Below, piece by piece: positions 1 to 8,046 of a stretch of DNA of 64,000 nucleotides (positions are counted from its first letter, which is position 1; each line of letters starts with the position of its first letter). The notes under the pieces are model-generated. The model was not told the origin of the DNA. It ran no database searches and saw only the letters and a program-made list of their open reading frames with translations. A program made the translations under genes and the position numbers. The stretch is from an uncultured Muribaculaceae bacterium. Lineage in GTDB: Bacteria > Bacteroidota > Bacteroidia > Bacteroidales > Muribaculaceae. The stretch is from assembly GCA_944321715.1 (NCBI GenBank), contig CALUMJ010000006.1, positions 1 through 64,000 of the forward strand, read 5' to 3'.

Positions 1-382
1 TGTTAGCCACCGGTCCATTTGCCACGGGTGGACGCGCCTCATCCCGCCCCCGTCATCGTTCGGCGTAAGCACGGGGGAAATTCTTACCGCGGTGCCGCCC
101 CGTTTCAAAGTGCCGTCTGCTTTCCCGGGCTTGTCGGCTGCTTCTTTTGCGGCTACCGCTCATCCCCGACCGCCGCGCGGCTCGCACACCGCAGGGCAGG
201 TATCAGAGGAATCGTCACCATGTCAAGGAACTCTCCTTTGGCAGTGGGAAATGCAGGAATCGAACCTGCGGCTTGTCCTTTTTTCCCTTGTTGCGCCCCG
301 TCCGGGGCCGGGGCTCTCTCGCCCCTCGGCGTTGCCCGCTCCCGGGCGCCGTCATTGTGGTTTGGTTTGACTTTGGGGAGGG
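1..382. other. GC-rich left edge with only short leftward reading frames
   Basis: This stretch is visibly more GC-rich than the rest of the window and holds no convincing long gene. On the minus strand there is a 22-codon frame starting at 221 behind an AAGGAG-like ribosome site. It overlaps a basic 36-codon frame (163-53, rich in Arg and Ser), which is followed by a frame running off the left edge. The overlapping stop/start arrangement resembles translationally coupled small genes of a phage or integrative element, but nothing is recognisable. A tRNA-like hairpin lies inside and is listed separately. The plus-strand reading frames here look like artefacts of high GC. Confidence 0.35.
242..288 (-). 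other. tRNA-like T-arm and acceptor fragment
   Basis: Read on the minus strand, GCAGG-TTCGATT-CCTGC forms a perfect T-arm with the universal TTC loop. It is followed by TTTCCCA, which can pair with a GGGAAA about 35 nt upstream. No D-arm or anticodon arm of normal spacing can be built, so this is not a complete tRNA. It may be the 3' end of a tRNA copied by a mobile element (an attachment-site remnant) or a tRNA mimic. Confidence 0.3.
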
Positions 383-802
383 TTATTTGCATATCGCCTC
401 GACCAAGGTGCCTATCGCGGCAACTTGCCGGCGTATGCGGGCGTTGGCATTGGCCTCCTTTTGGCACAGCTCGCCATAGTGTTTTTTTATATCTTCCGAG
501 CGTTTCAACTGGCTTTCAAGCTCCTTGTTACGCCCGTTGGCATAGTCCAGCGCGTCCTGCAACGTGGCCATGTCTATGGGTGTGATGCGGAAGTCGAGAC
601 TACCATCGTCTATTATCTTGCCGATGGTGTGTATCGGGTCTGCCGCCGAGCCATCAACCTGCCGCTCGTCGGCTGTCACGGTAATCGACATCGCCTTTGG
701 GTTTATCGTCACAGTCGCGTTGCATTCATGCACCAGCTTGGCCAGTGCCATGAACGAGCCTTTGTCGTTCGCTGAGTAGAGGTATGAAATCGTCTTCTTC
801 AT
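383..802 (-). CDS. hypothetical protein, coiled-coil C-terminus
   Basis: A 139-residue protein if translation starts at the MKKTISYLYS methionine. An upstream in-frame ATG at 859 lies deep inside the preceding gene and is less likely. The first half contains beta-rich segments (ATVTINPKAMSITVTADE). The second half (roughly residues 75-139) is helical and rich in Lys/Glu/Gln, ending in a likely coiled coil. No family is recognised. It is the last gene of a three-gene leftward set (1497 to 383) that faces the repressor gene at 1654, so it probably belongs to the same phage-like accessory unit. Confidence 0.6.
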   Translation of the reverse strand: MKKTISYLYSANDKGSFMALAKLVHECNATVTINPKAMSITVTADERQVDGSAADPIHTIGKIIDDGSLDFRITPIDMATLQDALDYANGRNKELESQLKRSEDIKKHYGELCQKEANANARIRRQVAAIGTLVEAICK

Positions 803-815
803 TTTGTGGTATATG

Positions 816-1043
816 TTATTTGTTGTCTTTTGAATTTCCTGTTTTTGCCATTTCGTCATACGCTTTCATCGTTGCCCGGCGCAACACCAATACCATTGCG
901 ATGCACAAGGCGTAGCCGCCAAATGAGTGTATGTTGCCCATGACAATGTGAGTAGCCGACCATGCGGCAATTAATATGTAAGCCGCCACGCAAAACACGA
1001 ATTGCGTTCTCGTGAGTATCTTCTCTATTTGTTCCATATCCAT
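816..1043 (-). CDS. small membrane protein, two TM segments
   Basis: About 75 residues starting MDMEQIEK. A GAAAGGA ribosome site lies just upstream and could serve the ATG at 1043 or the one at 1037; the longer frame start at 1079 would overlap the preceding gene. Two hydrophobic segments (roughly residues 14-34 and 41-56) are joined by a short loop and followed by a basic, cytosolic-looking tail. No family is recognised. It sits 7 nt downstream of the gene ending at 1051, so the two are probably co-transcribed. Confidence 0.6.
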   Translation of the reverse strand: MDMEQIEKILTRTQFVFCVAAYILIAAWSATHIVMGNIHSFGGYALCIAMVLVLRRATMKAYDEMAKTGNSKDNK

Positions 1044-1050
1044 GTTCCTT

Positions 1051-1497
1051 TCACCGATTATTGCCGCATTGCCCGTCAAGTAGTAGGCAGATATATTTTT
1101 TGTCCTCCTCCCAAAGGGGCAGCCCCATTTCGATGGTCAGCCTCACCGCTGCCGACTCTCCGATGAGCTCGACCGCCTCCTTGCGGAAATCTGTATCATT
1201 GTACGCATGGGCCTTACCGATAAGGAATTCGGCCAATCTCTCATTGCGAGTTTTTATTGCCATTTTCAATGTGTGATTTTCGGCATCCATGCTGCCGACC
1301 CTCTTGCCGATTTCACGGAGGCACTGCCGCAATTCTATCTTGTCGTCGGCATAGTCGTATGCGCACATTGCCTTGAGTTCCTTGCAAAACTCCCTTTTGT
1401 CCATGTCGCCTGCCGCCATGTATAGGTTTTCAATGATGCGGTAGTCTTCGGCGGAGGTTGTCCGTTGTGTAAGGTTTTCAAATTCTTGCTGTGTCAT
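1051..1497 (-). CDS. hypothetical helical protein of an accessory module
   Basis: A 148-residue, acidic, mostly helical protein. The start at MTQQEFENL is chosen because AAGGA lies 6 nt upstream; the earlier in-frame ATG at 1536 lacks a site and would run into the control region. There are no TM segments, no signal peptide and no recognised motif. It is the first gene of the leftward set, transcribed away from the XRE repressor. The minus-strand promoter predicted at 1578-1585 would drive it. Confidence 0.6.
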   Translation of the reverse strand: MTQQEFENLTQRTTSAEDYRIIENLYMAAGDMDKREFCKELKAMCAYDYADDKIELRQCLREIGKRVGSMDAENHTLKMAIKTRNERLAEFLIGKAHAYNDTDFRKEAVELIGESAAVRLTIEMGLPLWEEDKKYICLLLDGQCGNNR

Positions 1498-1534
1498 ATC
1501 CGTTCCTTTTTCATTGATTACATTGCATTTATCC

Positions 1535-1640
1535 AAATCAAAATCACTATATTTGTGATGTTTGATTTATGATGATGCAAAGTTAATCTCATTTGAGATT
1601 ATATAAAAGCATTATACTTGAAATATTATCTCAAATAGGA
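1535..1640. promoter_or_regulatory. palindrome-rich control region between opposed genes
   Basis: Two exact TAnnTTTG -7 boxes lie here in opposite directions: TATATTTG at 1548-1555 (rightward) and TAACTTTG read on the minus strand at 1585-1578 (leftward). The rightward box sits in the middle of an inverted repeat (AAATCAAAATCAC at 1535-1547, GTGATGTTTGATTT at 1555-1568). Immediately upstream of the leftward box is TAATCTCA-TT-TGAGATTA (1584-1601). A matching half-site, ATCTCAAAT, follows at about 1627. This is the layout expected of a repressor that controls both its own gene and the opposed operon. Binding by the 1654 product is inferred. Confidence 0.6.
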
Positions 1641-1653
1641 ATATTTAACATTT

Positions 1654-2010
1654 ATGACAGAACGAATAAAGACTTTAATTTCTCATTTAGGATTATCCAC
1701 ACGGGCATTTGCGCTAAATTGTGGAATACGCCAAAATACATTAAGCAATCAGCTGAATGGTGTGAGAGAGCTATCACTTCAAACAGTAATAGCAATTATT
1801 AACACGTACCCCGAAGTTTCAGCTGATTGGTTGATAAGCGGTGAAGGCACCATGTTTAAAGAAAATATGCCTGATTGCAATGCAGAACGAGTATTAAAAC
1901 TGGTTGACACAATAAATACTCTCCAAGACACCATAAATGCCAAGTCGGAAACAATCGCGACGATGGCAAAACGCATAACAGAACTCGAAAACCAACTGAA
2001 AAATAAATAA
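1654..2010 (+). CDS. XRE/CI-like helix-turn-helix repressor
   Basis: A 118-residue protein. An N-terminal helix-turn-helix domain (about residues 1-65) carries the typical pattern TRAFALNCGIRQNTLSNQLNG followed by a second helical pair ending ADWLISGEGTMF. That ending is the usual end of the CI/XRE DNA-binding domain in Bacteroidales prophage-like repressors. Residues 80-118 form a likely coiled coil (VDTINTLQDTINAKSETI) for dimerisation. No peptidase S24 domain is present, so the protein would not be cleaved in the LexA/CI manner. It is read away from the small leftward genes and one base separates it from the next gene. It probably binds the TAATCTCA palindromes upstream. Confidence 0.85.
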   Translation: MTERIKTLISHLGLSTRAFALNCGIRQNTLSNQLNGVRELSLQTVIAIINTYPEVSADWLISGEGTMFKENMPDCNAERVLKLVDTINTLQDTINAKSETIATMAKRITELENQLKNK

Positions 2011-2011
2011 T

Positions 2012-2911
2012 ATGAAACAGTTTTTCGACTTTGACTTAGGCGCAATACTAAAAAACTGTCATTGGGAAATAGGCACGATCGATGGCAAACCTGTCAGGGA
2101 GGCGCATGTCACTCTTAATCCAATACAAATGGAAATGTTCGATGAGCTGAATGTATGTCAATATGCGGATGGCTCAATGACATTGGATTTTTTCAGTGAC
2201 AAATACGCCCCGACCAAGCCTTTGATGGACTTCATGGCATATTGCACAAAGTTGTGGGGGAATGACAAATACGGCAATGGGCTGCCATCCGAAAAAGATG
2301 TAATAACATTAAGAAACGGAAAATTCAATCGTTTTTGGGACACAGTTTCAATAGTTCAGTATCAAAAACCTAGCCACTTCTCGCTTACAATCCTTATGCG
2401 TATATATGTGGATAATAAAGACACAAGTGCCTTTGCAATAAACCTGATGAACAACTCAAATCTTGGCAGCTATAACCCAGACAGTAATGCAGTGACACCT
2501 TGTAATACCTCTATGGATGAAATGCCGAACCAACCAAGCCAGGCTACACCGCCTCCTATTACAAACACAGAGGAAAATATAGGAACTATACCCACTTTGT
2601 CTGCATGGAACATAATTTGCATAATTTTTGGCATAGTGATGTTCCCCATAGGCACGGCCATTGTTTTCGGCTACGGATTAATGCGCTTTTCAAAAGGAAC
2701 CGTCAAAATAACTTGGACTGAAACTGCACCCCAATATCAGCAGTATGGCAGGTATCGTACCAAAACACAAAGAACAATAACAGTAAAACGAACTAAGGTG
2801 GTAAAAGCCGACCAACTGGCAAAGTCGGTTTACCGCAAACAAGGTATCATCATAATGGCGGCATCTATAATATTCGCAATCATCATGGTAATATCATATA
2901 TATTAAGATAA
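2012..2911 (+). CDS. two-TM membrane protein co-transcribed with the repressor
   Basis: A 299-residue protein of unknown family. Residues 1-190 form a soluble domain beginning MKQFFDFDLGAI, with aromatic and beta-type segments. A Pro/Thr/Asn-rich linker follows (about 165-190). A first TM segment lies at about 195-220 (IICIIFGIVMFPIGTAIVF), a basic stretch at about 225-270 and a second TM segment at 276-298. The gene starts one base after the repressor stop, so it is almost certainly in the same transcript. A soluble sensor-like domain tied to a membrane hairpin and an XRE regulator recalls phage exclusion or superinfection proteins, but this is inference only. Confidence 0.7.
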   Translation: MKQFFDFDLGAILKNCHWEIGTIDGKPVREAHVTLNPIQMEMFDELNVCQYADGSMTLDFFSDKYAPTKPLMDFMAYCTKLWGNDKYGNGLPSEKDVITLRNGKFNRFWDTVSIVQYQKPSHFSLTILMRIYVDNKDTSAFAINLMNNSNLGSYNPDSNAVTPCNTSMDEMPNQPSQATPPPITNTEENIGTIPTLSAWNIICIIFGIVMFPIGTAIVFGYGLMRFSKGTVKITWTETAPQYQQYGRYRTKTQRTITVKRTKVVKADQLAKSVYRKQGIIIMAASIIFAIIMVISYILR

Positions 2912-2967
2912 CCTCATACACGATTAGTAAAATGGATCGTCACATTAAATATCAATGCAGTTTGACT

Positions 2968-3195
2968 TCAATCTTGATGTATTACTCCCTCAAGGTTAGG
3001 ATAAACTAATTCCTTTTTCTCTTGCGTAGCATAGTCAATGTCGATGTATGTGCCTTTTACGATGAAACGGTATATCATGGCAGCATGAAACGGGCCTTTG
3101 TTGCCGGCATACTTGACGCAACGCTCCCTAAGCTGCATCTCCTTGCGCAACTTCCGTTTTGCCAAAACCAATTTTATCCACTTTGCTATTTTCAT
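2968..3195 (-). CDS. small basic hypothetical protein
   Basis: 75 residues. The N-terminal third is strongly basic (KLVLAKRKLRKEMQLRERC) and the rest is mixed. An exact minus-strand TAAATTTG -7 box at 3226-3219 lies about 25 nt before the ATG, which supports this as a real gene. It converges with the two-TM protein gene. No family recognised; there is no signal peptide. Confidence 0.5.
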   Translation of the reverse strand: MKIAKWIKLVLAKRKLRKEMQLRERCVKYAGNKGPFHAAMIYRFIVKGTYIDIDYATQEKKELVYPNLEGVIHQD

Positions 3196-3345
3196 AATGT
3201 ATAATTATTTAAACAACACAAATTTACACAAAACAATTCAAAAATGGAACACCCACCAAATCACCCATAAAAAAAGTTGCCGCAAAATTGTCGGCACTAC
3301 ATAACCCACCTATTGAAACCCTAACACATTCAGCCACATACCGAA

Positions 3346-3441
3346 AAATACACCAAACTTTCGATAAGATAAGCTGCGGCTCGGAAGAATCAAATTTGCG
3401 CAAGCGCAATTTGTTTCTTCGCTCAACTTGCACTATCTTTG
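3346..3441 (+). promoter_or_regulatory. promoter cassette upstream of glgB
   Basis: Holds a complete Bacteroidales promoter: TTTG at 3410-3413, 20 bp, TATCTTTG at 3434-3441. The preceding sequence (TCGATAAGATAAGCTGCGG, then CTCGG) matches the block ahead of the RelA/SpoT gene near 36145, and the core CTTGCACTATCTTTG is identical at both sites. It is one of three copies of a repeated promoter module. Confidence 0.75.
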
Positions 3442-3477
3442 TGAATACTAATACTGTAACACAAATATACAACAAGT

Positions 3478-5523
3478 ATGAGAAAGAAAGTCCTTCCAAT
3501 AATCAAAAACGACCCATGGCTTGAGCCGTATGCCGATGCCATCAATGGTCGGCACGAAGACGTGATTCGCAAGGAAAAAGAATTGACAGGTGGTGGAAAA
3601 ATGACCCTCGACGACTTTGCAAATGCCCACAACTACTTTGGGCTGCACAAAACCAAGACAGGGTGGGTGTTCCGTGAATGGGCGCCACATGCCACGTCAA
3701 TCCATATAATAGGCACATTCAACGACTGGCAAGAAACCGACGAATATAAGCTCACACGCATCGACAACGGAGTGTGGGAAATCACGCTTGCCCCCGACAA
3801 GCTGAAACATGGCGACCTCTACAAACTGAAAATGCGGTGGGATGGCGGAGAAGGCGAACGCATTCCGGCATACGCACGCCGCGTGGTGCAAGACGAGAAT
3901 ACGCTTATATTCTCGGCACAAGTGTGGGCACCGGCACGTTCTTACCGCTTCAAGGTCAAGGACTTCAAGCCAAACGTGTCGCCGCTGCTCATATATGAGT
4001 GCCACATAGGCATGGCGCAAGATGCCGAGCGGGTAGGCACATACGAAGAATTCCGCACCAATATCCTGCCGCGCGTGGCCGCCGACGGATACAACGCCAT
4101 ACAAATCATGGCAATACAAGAACACCCCTACTACGGGTCGTTCGGCTACCACGTGTCGAGCTTCTATGCCGCTTCGAGCCGCTTCGGCACACCCGACGAG
4201 CTGAAGAAACTCATCGACGAAGCCCACAAGATGGGAATTGCCGTAATCATGGACATAGTACACTCGCATGCTGTGAAAAACGAAGTCGAAGGCCTTGGCC
4301 GTTTCGATGGCAGCTACGACCTATATTTCTATGGCGACGGTCGCCGCGAACATCCGGCATGGGATTCGCTCTGCTTCGACTATGGCAAGAACGAGGTGCT
4401 TCACTTCTTGCTCTCCAACTGCAAATTCTGGCTCGAAGAGTACCACTTCGACGGTTTCCGCTTCGACGGCGTGACTTCGATGCTCTATTACAACCACGGG
4501 CTGGGGCAAGGGTTCAGCTCGTATGACGACTACTACAACGGTGCACAGGACACCAACGCCATCACCTACCTCACGCTTGCCAACCTGCTCATTCACCAAG
4601 TCAACCCCAACGCCATCACCATTGCCGAGGAGATGAGCGGAATGCCTGGGCTGGCACTGAAATTCAAGGACGGCGGCATGGGATTTGACTATCGCATGGC
4701 CATGGGCATCCCCGATTACTGGATAAAGACCATAAAGGAGAAGAAAGACGAGGACTGGCACCCGACATCAATCTTCTGGGAACTCACCAACCGCCGCTAC
4801 AACGAAAAGACCGTAAGCTATGCCGAAAGCCACGACCAAGCGTTGGTGGGCGACAAGACAATCATATTCCGCCTAATCGACAGCGAAATGTACTGGCACA
4901 TGATGGTGGGTGACAACAATATGACCGTTGACCGCGGCATGGCGTTGCACAAGATGATACGCTTAGTGACATGCACTACCATCAACGGTGCGTACCTCAA
5001 CTTCATGGGCAATGAGTTCGGTCATCCCGAATGGATTGACTTCCCACGCGAGGGCAACGGCTGGAGCTACAAATATGCCCGACGCCAGTGGGACCTCGTT
5101 GACCGCAAGGAATTGAAATATCAATACTTGAACAACTTCGACAACGACATGATACACCTCGTGGGCGGAATAAAGAATTTCCAAGCCCTGCCGGTAGAAA
5201 AATTGTGGGACAAGGACGATGACCAAGTGCTTGCATACAAACGCGGCGACTATGTGTTCATATTCAACTTCAGCCCGACAAAGTCGTTCACCGACTACGG
5301 CATACTCGCCCCGGTGGGCGAATACGACGGCGTGTTTGACAGCGATGCCAAGCGTTATGGAGGCTACGGCAACATCGACGAGAGTGTACACCACTTCACG
5401 CAAGACGACCCATTGTATGCGCCTCACGGGCTTGGGTGGCTCAAATTGTACCTGCCCGCCCGCTCGGCACAAGTGCTGAAGATGGCCCGCAAACGCCGCG
5501 CACGCTGCAAAAAGGCCGAGTAA
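3478..5523 (+). CDS. glgB: 1,4-alpha-glucan branching enzyme (GH13)
   Basis: A 681-residue enzyme that forms alpha-1,6 branches in glycogen. A CBM48 domain occupies about residues 60-155 (FREWAPHATSIHIIGTFNDW). The GH13 barrel follows, with motif I DIVHSH (259-264), motif II DGFRFDGV with predicted nucleophile D330, motif III AEEMSG with predicted acid/base E384, and motif IV ESHDQ. The EEMSGMP and YAESHDQALVGDK signatures match the branching-enzyme subgroup typical of eukaryotes and Bacteroidetes (GH13_8). The protein lacks a signal peptide and is cytosolic. Its own strong promoter is at 3410-3441 and a hairpin terminator follows at 5545. Confidence 0.95.
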   Translation: MRKKVLPIIKNDPWLEPYADAINGRHEDVIRKEKELTGGGKMTLDDFANAHNYFGLHKTKTGWVFREWAPHATSIHIIGTFNDWQETDEYKLTRIDNGVWEITLAPDKLKHGDLYKLKMRWDGGEGERIPAYARRVVQDENTLIFSAQVWAPARSYRFKVKDFKPNVSPLLIYECHIGMAQDAERVGTYEEFRTNILPRVAADGYNAIQIMAIQEHPYYGSFGYHVSSFYAASSRFGTPDELKKLIDEAHKMGIAVIMDIVHSHAVKNEVEGLGRFDGSYDLYFYGDGRREHPAWDSLCFDYGKNEVLHFLLSNCKFWLEEYHFDGFRFDGVTSMLYYNHGLGQGFSSYDDYYNGAQDTNAITYLTLANLLIHQVNPNAITIAEEMSGMPGLALKFKDGGMGFDYRMAMGIPDYWIKTIKEKKDEDWHPTSIFWELTNRRYNEKTVSYAESHDQALVGDKTIIFRLIDSEMYWHMMVGDNNMTVDRGMALHKMIRLVTCTTINGAYLNFMGNEFGHPEWIDFPREGNGWSYKYARRQWDLVDRKELKYQYLNNFDNDMIHLVGGIKNFQALPVEKLWDKDDDQVLAYKRGDYVFIFNFSPTKSFTDYGILAPVGEYDGVFDSDAKRYGGYGNIDESVHHFTQDDPLYAPHGLGWLKLYLPARSAQVLKMARKRRARCKKAE

Positions 5524-5544
5524 CATAAACACACACATTCACAC

Positions 5545-5589
5545 GGGGTGTCAGAATGGAGATTCTACACCAATTCTGATACCCCTAAT
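5545..5589 (+). terminator. hairpin after glgB
   Basis: GGGGTGTCAGAAT (5545-5557) pairs with ATTCTGATACCCC (5573-5585), with one mismatch and a 15-nt loop, 20 nt after the glgB stop. No clear U-tract follows, so termination efficiency is uncertain. Confidence 0.55.
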
Positions 5590-5603
5590 AAAAACAAATA
5601 ATT

Positions 5604-7112
5604 ATGAAAAAAATAAGTTTTTTGCTATTGCTTGCAATGACGCTGGTATTTGCGTCTTGCAAGGACGAGGCTTCGCACAACGCACTGTCGATGATTCCTG
5701 CCGATGCAACTTTCGTCGGCTCGGTCAACGTTGGTTCAATCATCCAAAAGGCAGGCATAACTGTTGAAAACGGCAACGTCACATTCCCCGACTCCTATAG
5801 CGCGCTCGTGCAAAGCGGCATGGGCGAAAACGACATGAAAGCACTTAACGAGCTAACGCAATCGGGTATCGACCTCACAGGCAAAATATATATGTTTGGC
5901 GACAAGTCGGCAAAAGGTGTATTCATCATCCCTTTGACCGATGCATCGGCCGCAAAAACATATATCACAAATCAAACTGGCAAAGAAGTGGTTGCCGACG
6001 GCGACCTATACAAGGTTGACGGCTTGGGCCACGGGTCGGCTGCTTACTTGTCGGATAGCTACATCGTAGCCGCCATGCAATACTCGGGCGACGACATCGA
6101 CAACTACATGAAAGGCATAATCAACGTCACTAACCAAACTTCAATCGCCGACAATGCCGAAGCCATGACCATGCTCGGACGCGACGACGACCTGACAATG
6201 TATGGCGACTATAACCGCATCTTGGCCATGAGCGGCATGAATGCCTCGCAGCTCATAGCATCGGCCTATGGCGAGGAATATGCCGGACTGGCAGAAACAT
6301 ACAAAGGAATGGGTTACACACTCAATTTCGGCAAAAAAGAGGTTGAGCTGTTTGGCAAAATGTTCTACGATGAAAACAACGAACTTATAAAACAGGCGCT
6401 CAAAGCTGTCGGAAAGCCTTCGGCCGAGGGACTTAAATTCATGCCGGCCGACATGCAACTCGTGCTATCGGTTTCGCTCAATGGCGAGGAGCTTGCCAAG
6501 AACGAAATGCTCGTTCAGCTAATCGATAAGGCATTCACGCCGCAAGTAGCCAAAATCATCACCAAAGACGAAACACTTGAATACATTGGCAGCATCGACG
6601 GCCCTGTCACACTCGGTTGGAACTATGTCGATTACGCCACAAGCCGCGACATGCACGTATATGGCGCAATCAAGACCGACAAAGCCGATGAGCTGTGCCA
6701 GAAAATACAATCCACAGTCACTGCACAGTTGCAAGGTGTCGTAGCATGCAGCAAGATGGGAGATGAATACGTTGTCAACTTGCTTGGGCAGCAAGTGTTC
6801 GCATTCGGCAGCAAAGATGGGTTCTTCCACTTCCGCTCAGTTCCGCAACAAGTGAAAGAAAGCATGTATGACAACGACATCGCCCGCGGCATATTCGACA
6901 AAGCTCCATCGGGACTGTATGCCAACCTGCTCAAAGGCTCTCGCGCAAACAACCAAATCGTGACAATGATGCCCAAGATGCAATTCAGCGCCTACGCCGA
7001 GGCCGAAGCCACCGACCTCAGCTCGGGAACATTCAAGATTGTCATCGAAGAACCCGAGGGCGACAATTCGCTCGAAACAATCCTCTCGGTCGTAGCCAAC
7101 GCAATGAATTGA
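5604..7112 (+). CDS. DUF4836-type lipoprotein
   Basis: A 502-residue exported lipoprotein. The signal peptide MKKISFLLLLAMTLVFAS ends at cysteine 19, which is followed by acidic Lys-Asp-Glu, the usual Bacteroidales export context. The mature N-terminus SMIPADATFVGSVNVG is the hallmark start of the DUF4836 family, whose function is unknown. The rest alternates beta strands with amphipathic helices. There are no catalytic motifs. It is a stand-alone gene between two hairpins. Family assignment rests on the N-terminal pattern and length. Confidence 0.8.
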   Translation: MKKISFLLLLAMTLVFASCKDEASHNALSMIPADATFVGSVNVGSIIQKAGITVENGNVTFPDSYSALVQSGMGENDMKALNELTQSGIDLTGKIYMFGDKSAKGVFIIPLTDASAAKTYITNQTGKEVVADGDLYKVDGLGHGSAAYLSDSYIVAAMQYSGDDIDNYMKGIINVTNQTSIADNAEAMTMLGRDDDLTMYGDYNRILAMSGMNASQLIASAYGEEYAGLAETYKGMGYTLNFGKKEVELFGKMFYDENNELIKQALKAVGKPSAEGLKFMPADMQLVLSVSLNGEELAKNEMLVQLIDKAFTPQVAKIITKDETLEYIGSIDGPVTLGWNYVDYATSRDMHVYGAIKTDKADELCQKIQSTVTAQLQGVVACSKMGDEYVVNLLGQQVFAFGSKDGFFHFRSVPQQVKESMYDNDIARGIFDKAPSGLYANLLKGSRANNQIVTMMPKMQFSAYAEAEATDLSSGTFKIVIEEPEGDNSLETILSVVANAMN

Positions 7113-7134
7113 GGAACCATCAAATAACACAGAA

Positions 7135-7175
7135 TAAAATGAGATGCGGCAAGTGTCGCACCTCATTTTATTTTA
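7135..7175 (+). terminator. rho-independent terminator
   Basis: TAAAATGAGATGCG (7135-7148) pairs with CGCACCTCATTTTA (7157-7170; one A-C mismatch), followed by TTTTAT. It lies 22 nt after the DUF4836 stop codon. Confidence 0.8.
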
Positions 7176-7672
7176 TATCTCCCGCCAAATTATATTACCG
7201 TATGCTAAATGCGCAAGTCTGCCAATATATACCGTCTTCGTTGACTGATGCACGGCAGACATTATATAAGCAATGGCTGGCACTTGACAACACCCAATAT
7301 AACAAGCCAATATTCTCATATTATTTTGACAATACCGTTTCATTGCCACGTGGCTGGCTGATTACGACCAACGTCAGTGGTCAAACGCAGGGAGATATGC
7401 ACACCAACCAATTCGGCACGACTTGGTTCATGATGGATGCATCGGTTGGCAAGACTTTCTTTAATAAGTCGTTAACAGTCAAATTGACAGCAACCGACAT
7501 TTTCAATACAGCCAATAACGACTGGACTATGAACACATACGGCATCTTTGTTGATAAACGCCAAAGCTACGACCATCGTGGAATCGCACTCAACATCATC
7601 TACAATTTCCAACCCCGCAAGAGCAATTACAAAGGCTCGTCGGCAGCAGAAGAAGAATTGAAGCGGCTATAA
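7175..7672 (+). pseudogene. 3' remnant of a TonB-dependent outer-membrane receptor
   Basis: An open frame of about 165 codons that reads as the last strands of an outer-membrane beta barrel. It contains alternating aromatic strands (KPIFSYYFDNTVSLPRGW), the motif VKLTATDIFNTAN, and IALNIIYNFQPRKSNYKG near the end, typical of the Bacteroidales outer-membrane beta-barrel family with a TonB-type plug. Plug, signal peptide and most of the barrel are missing. The frame opens just behind the previous gene's terminator with no promoter or start signal. It is best read as a 5'-truncated relic left by deletion or recombination. Confidence 0.75.
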
Positions 7673-8046
7673 AGAATGCACCTTGAGGTAGGTACAAAAA
7701 AAAATTAATTGTCATCACGACAACTAATCTTCAACTTAAAATCTAATACCATGAAAAAACCAATGCAAAAGTATGCTTTATATTTATGCTGTGCAACATA
7801 TATCGAAAAAATCTTCCATCGTTTTGCATTATTTAACATTGCAAATATCCATATTTACATGTAGAGCCGTCATATCATGGCGGTTCGTTACTGCTACAAT
7901 ATGGTGTGCTACAGGTGTTTACCACTGTGGTTGTCATCGAGCCGCCATGATATGACGGCTGGAGAGGTGTTTTTTGTGTTATCCTCTGTGGCTTTCATCA
8001 AATCTCTATTTTTTGTAATTTTGGTGGTAACTTTAATTAAAACTAT
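7673..8046. other. intergenic stretch with repeat and kinase promoter
   Basis: Contains a possible orphan 37-codon frame at 7751 (MKKPMQKYALYLCC, signal-peptide-like, then a stop), perhaps the beginning of another broken gene. It also holds one copy of the GAGCCGTCAT repeat (7862-7961). A TAATTTTG -7 box at 8016-8023 lies 23 nt ahead of the kinase start. Confidence 0.5.
7862..7961. repeat. dispersed palindromic repeat, family A copy 1
   Basis: TAGAGCCGTCATATCATGG near the left end and CCATGATATGACGGCT at the right end are inverted copies of each other, enclosing about 55 nt. The same block recurs at 22266-22376 and, reversed, at 28981-29090; a minimal single-palindrome form occurs at 9795-9825. 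Confidence 0.75.
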
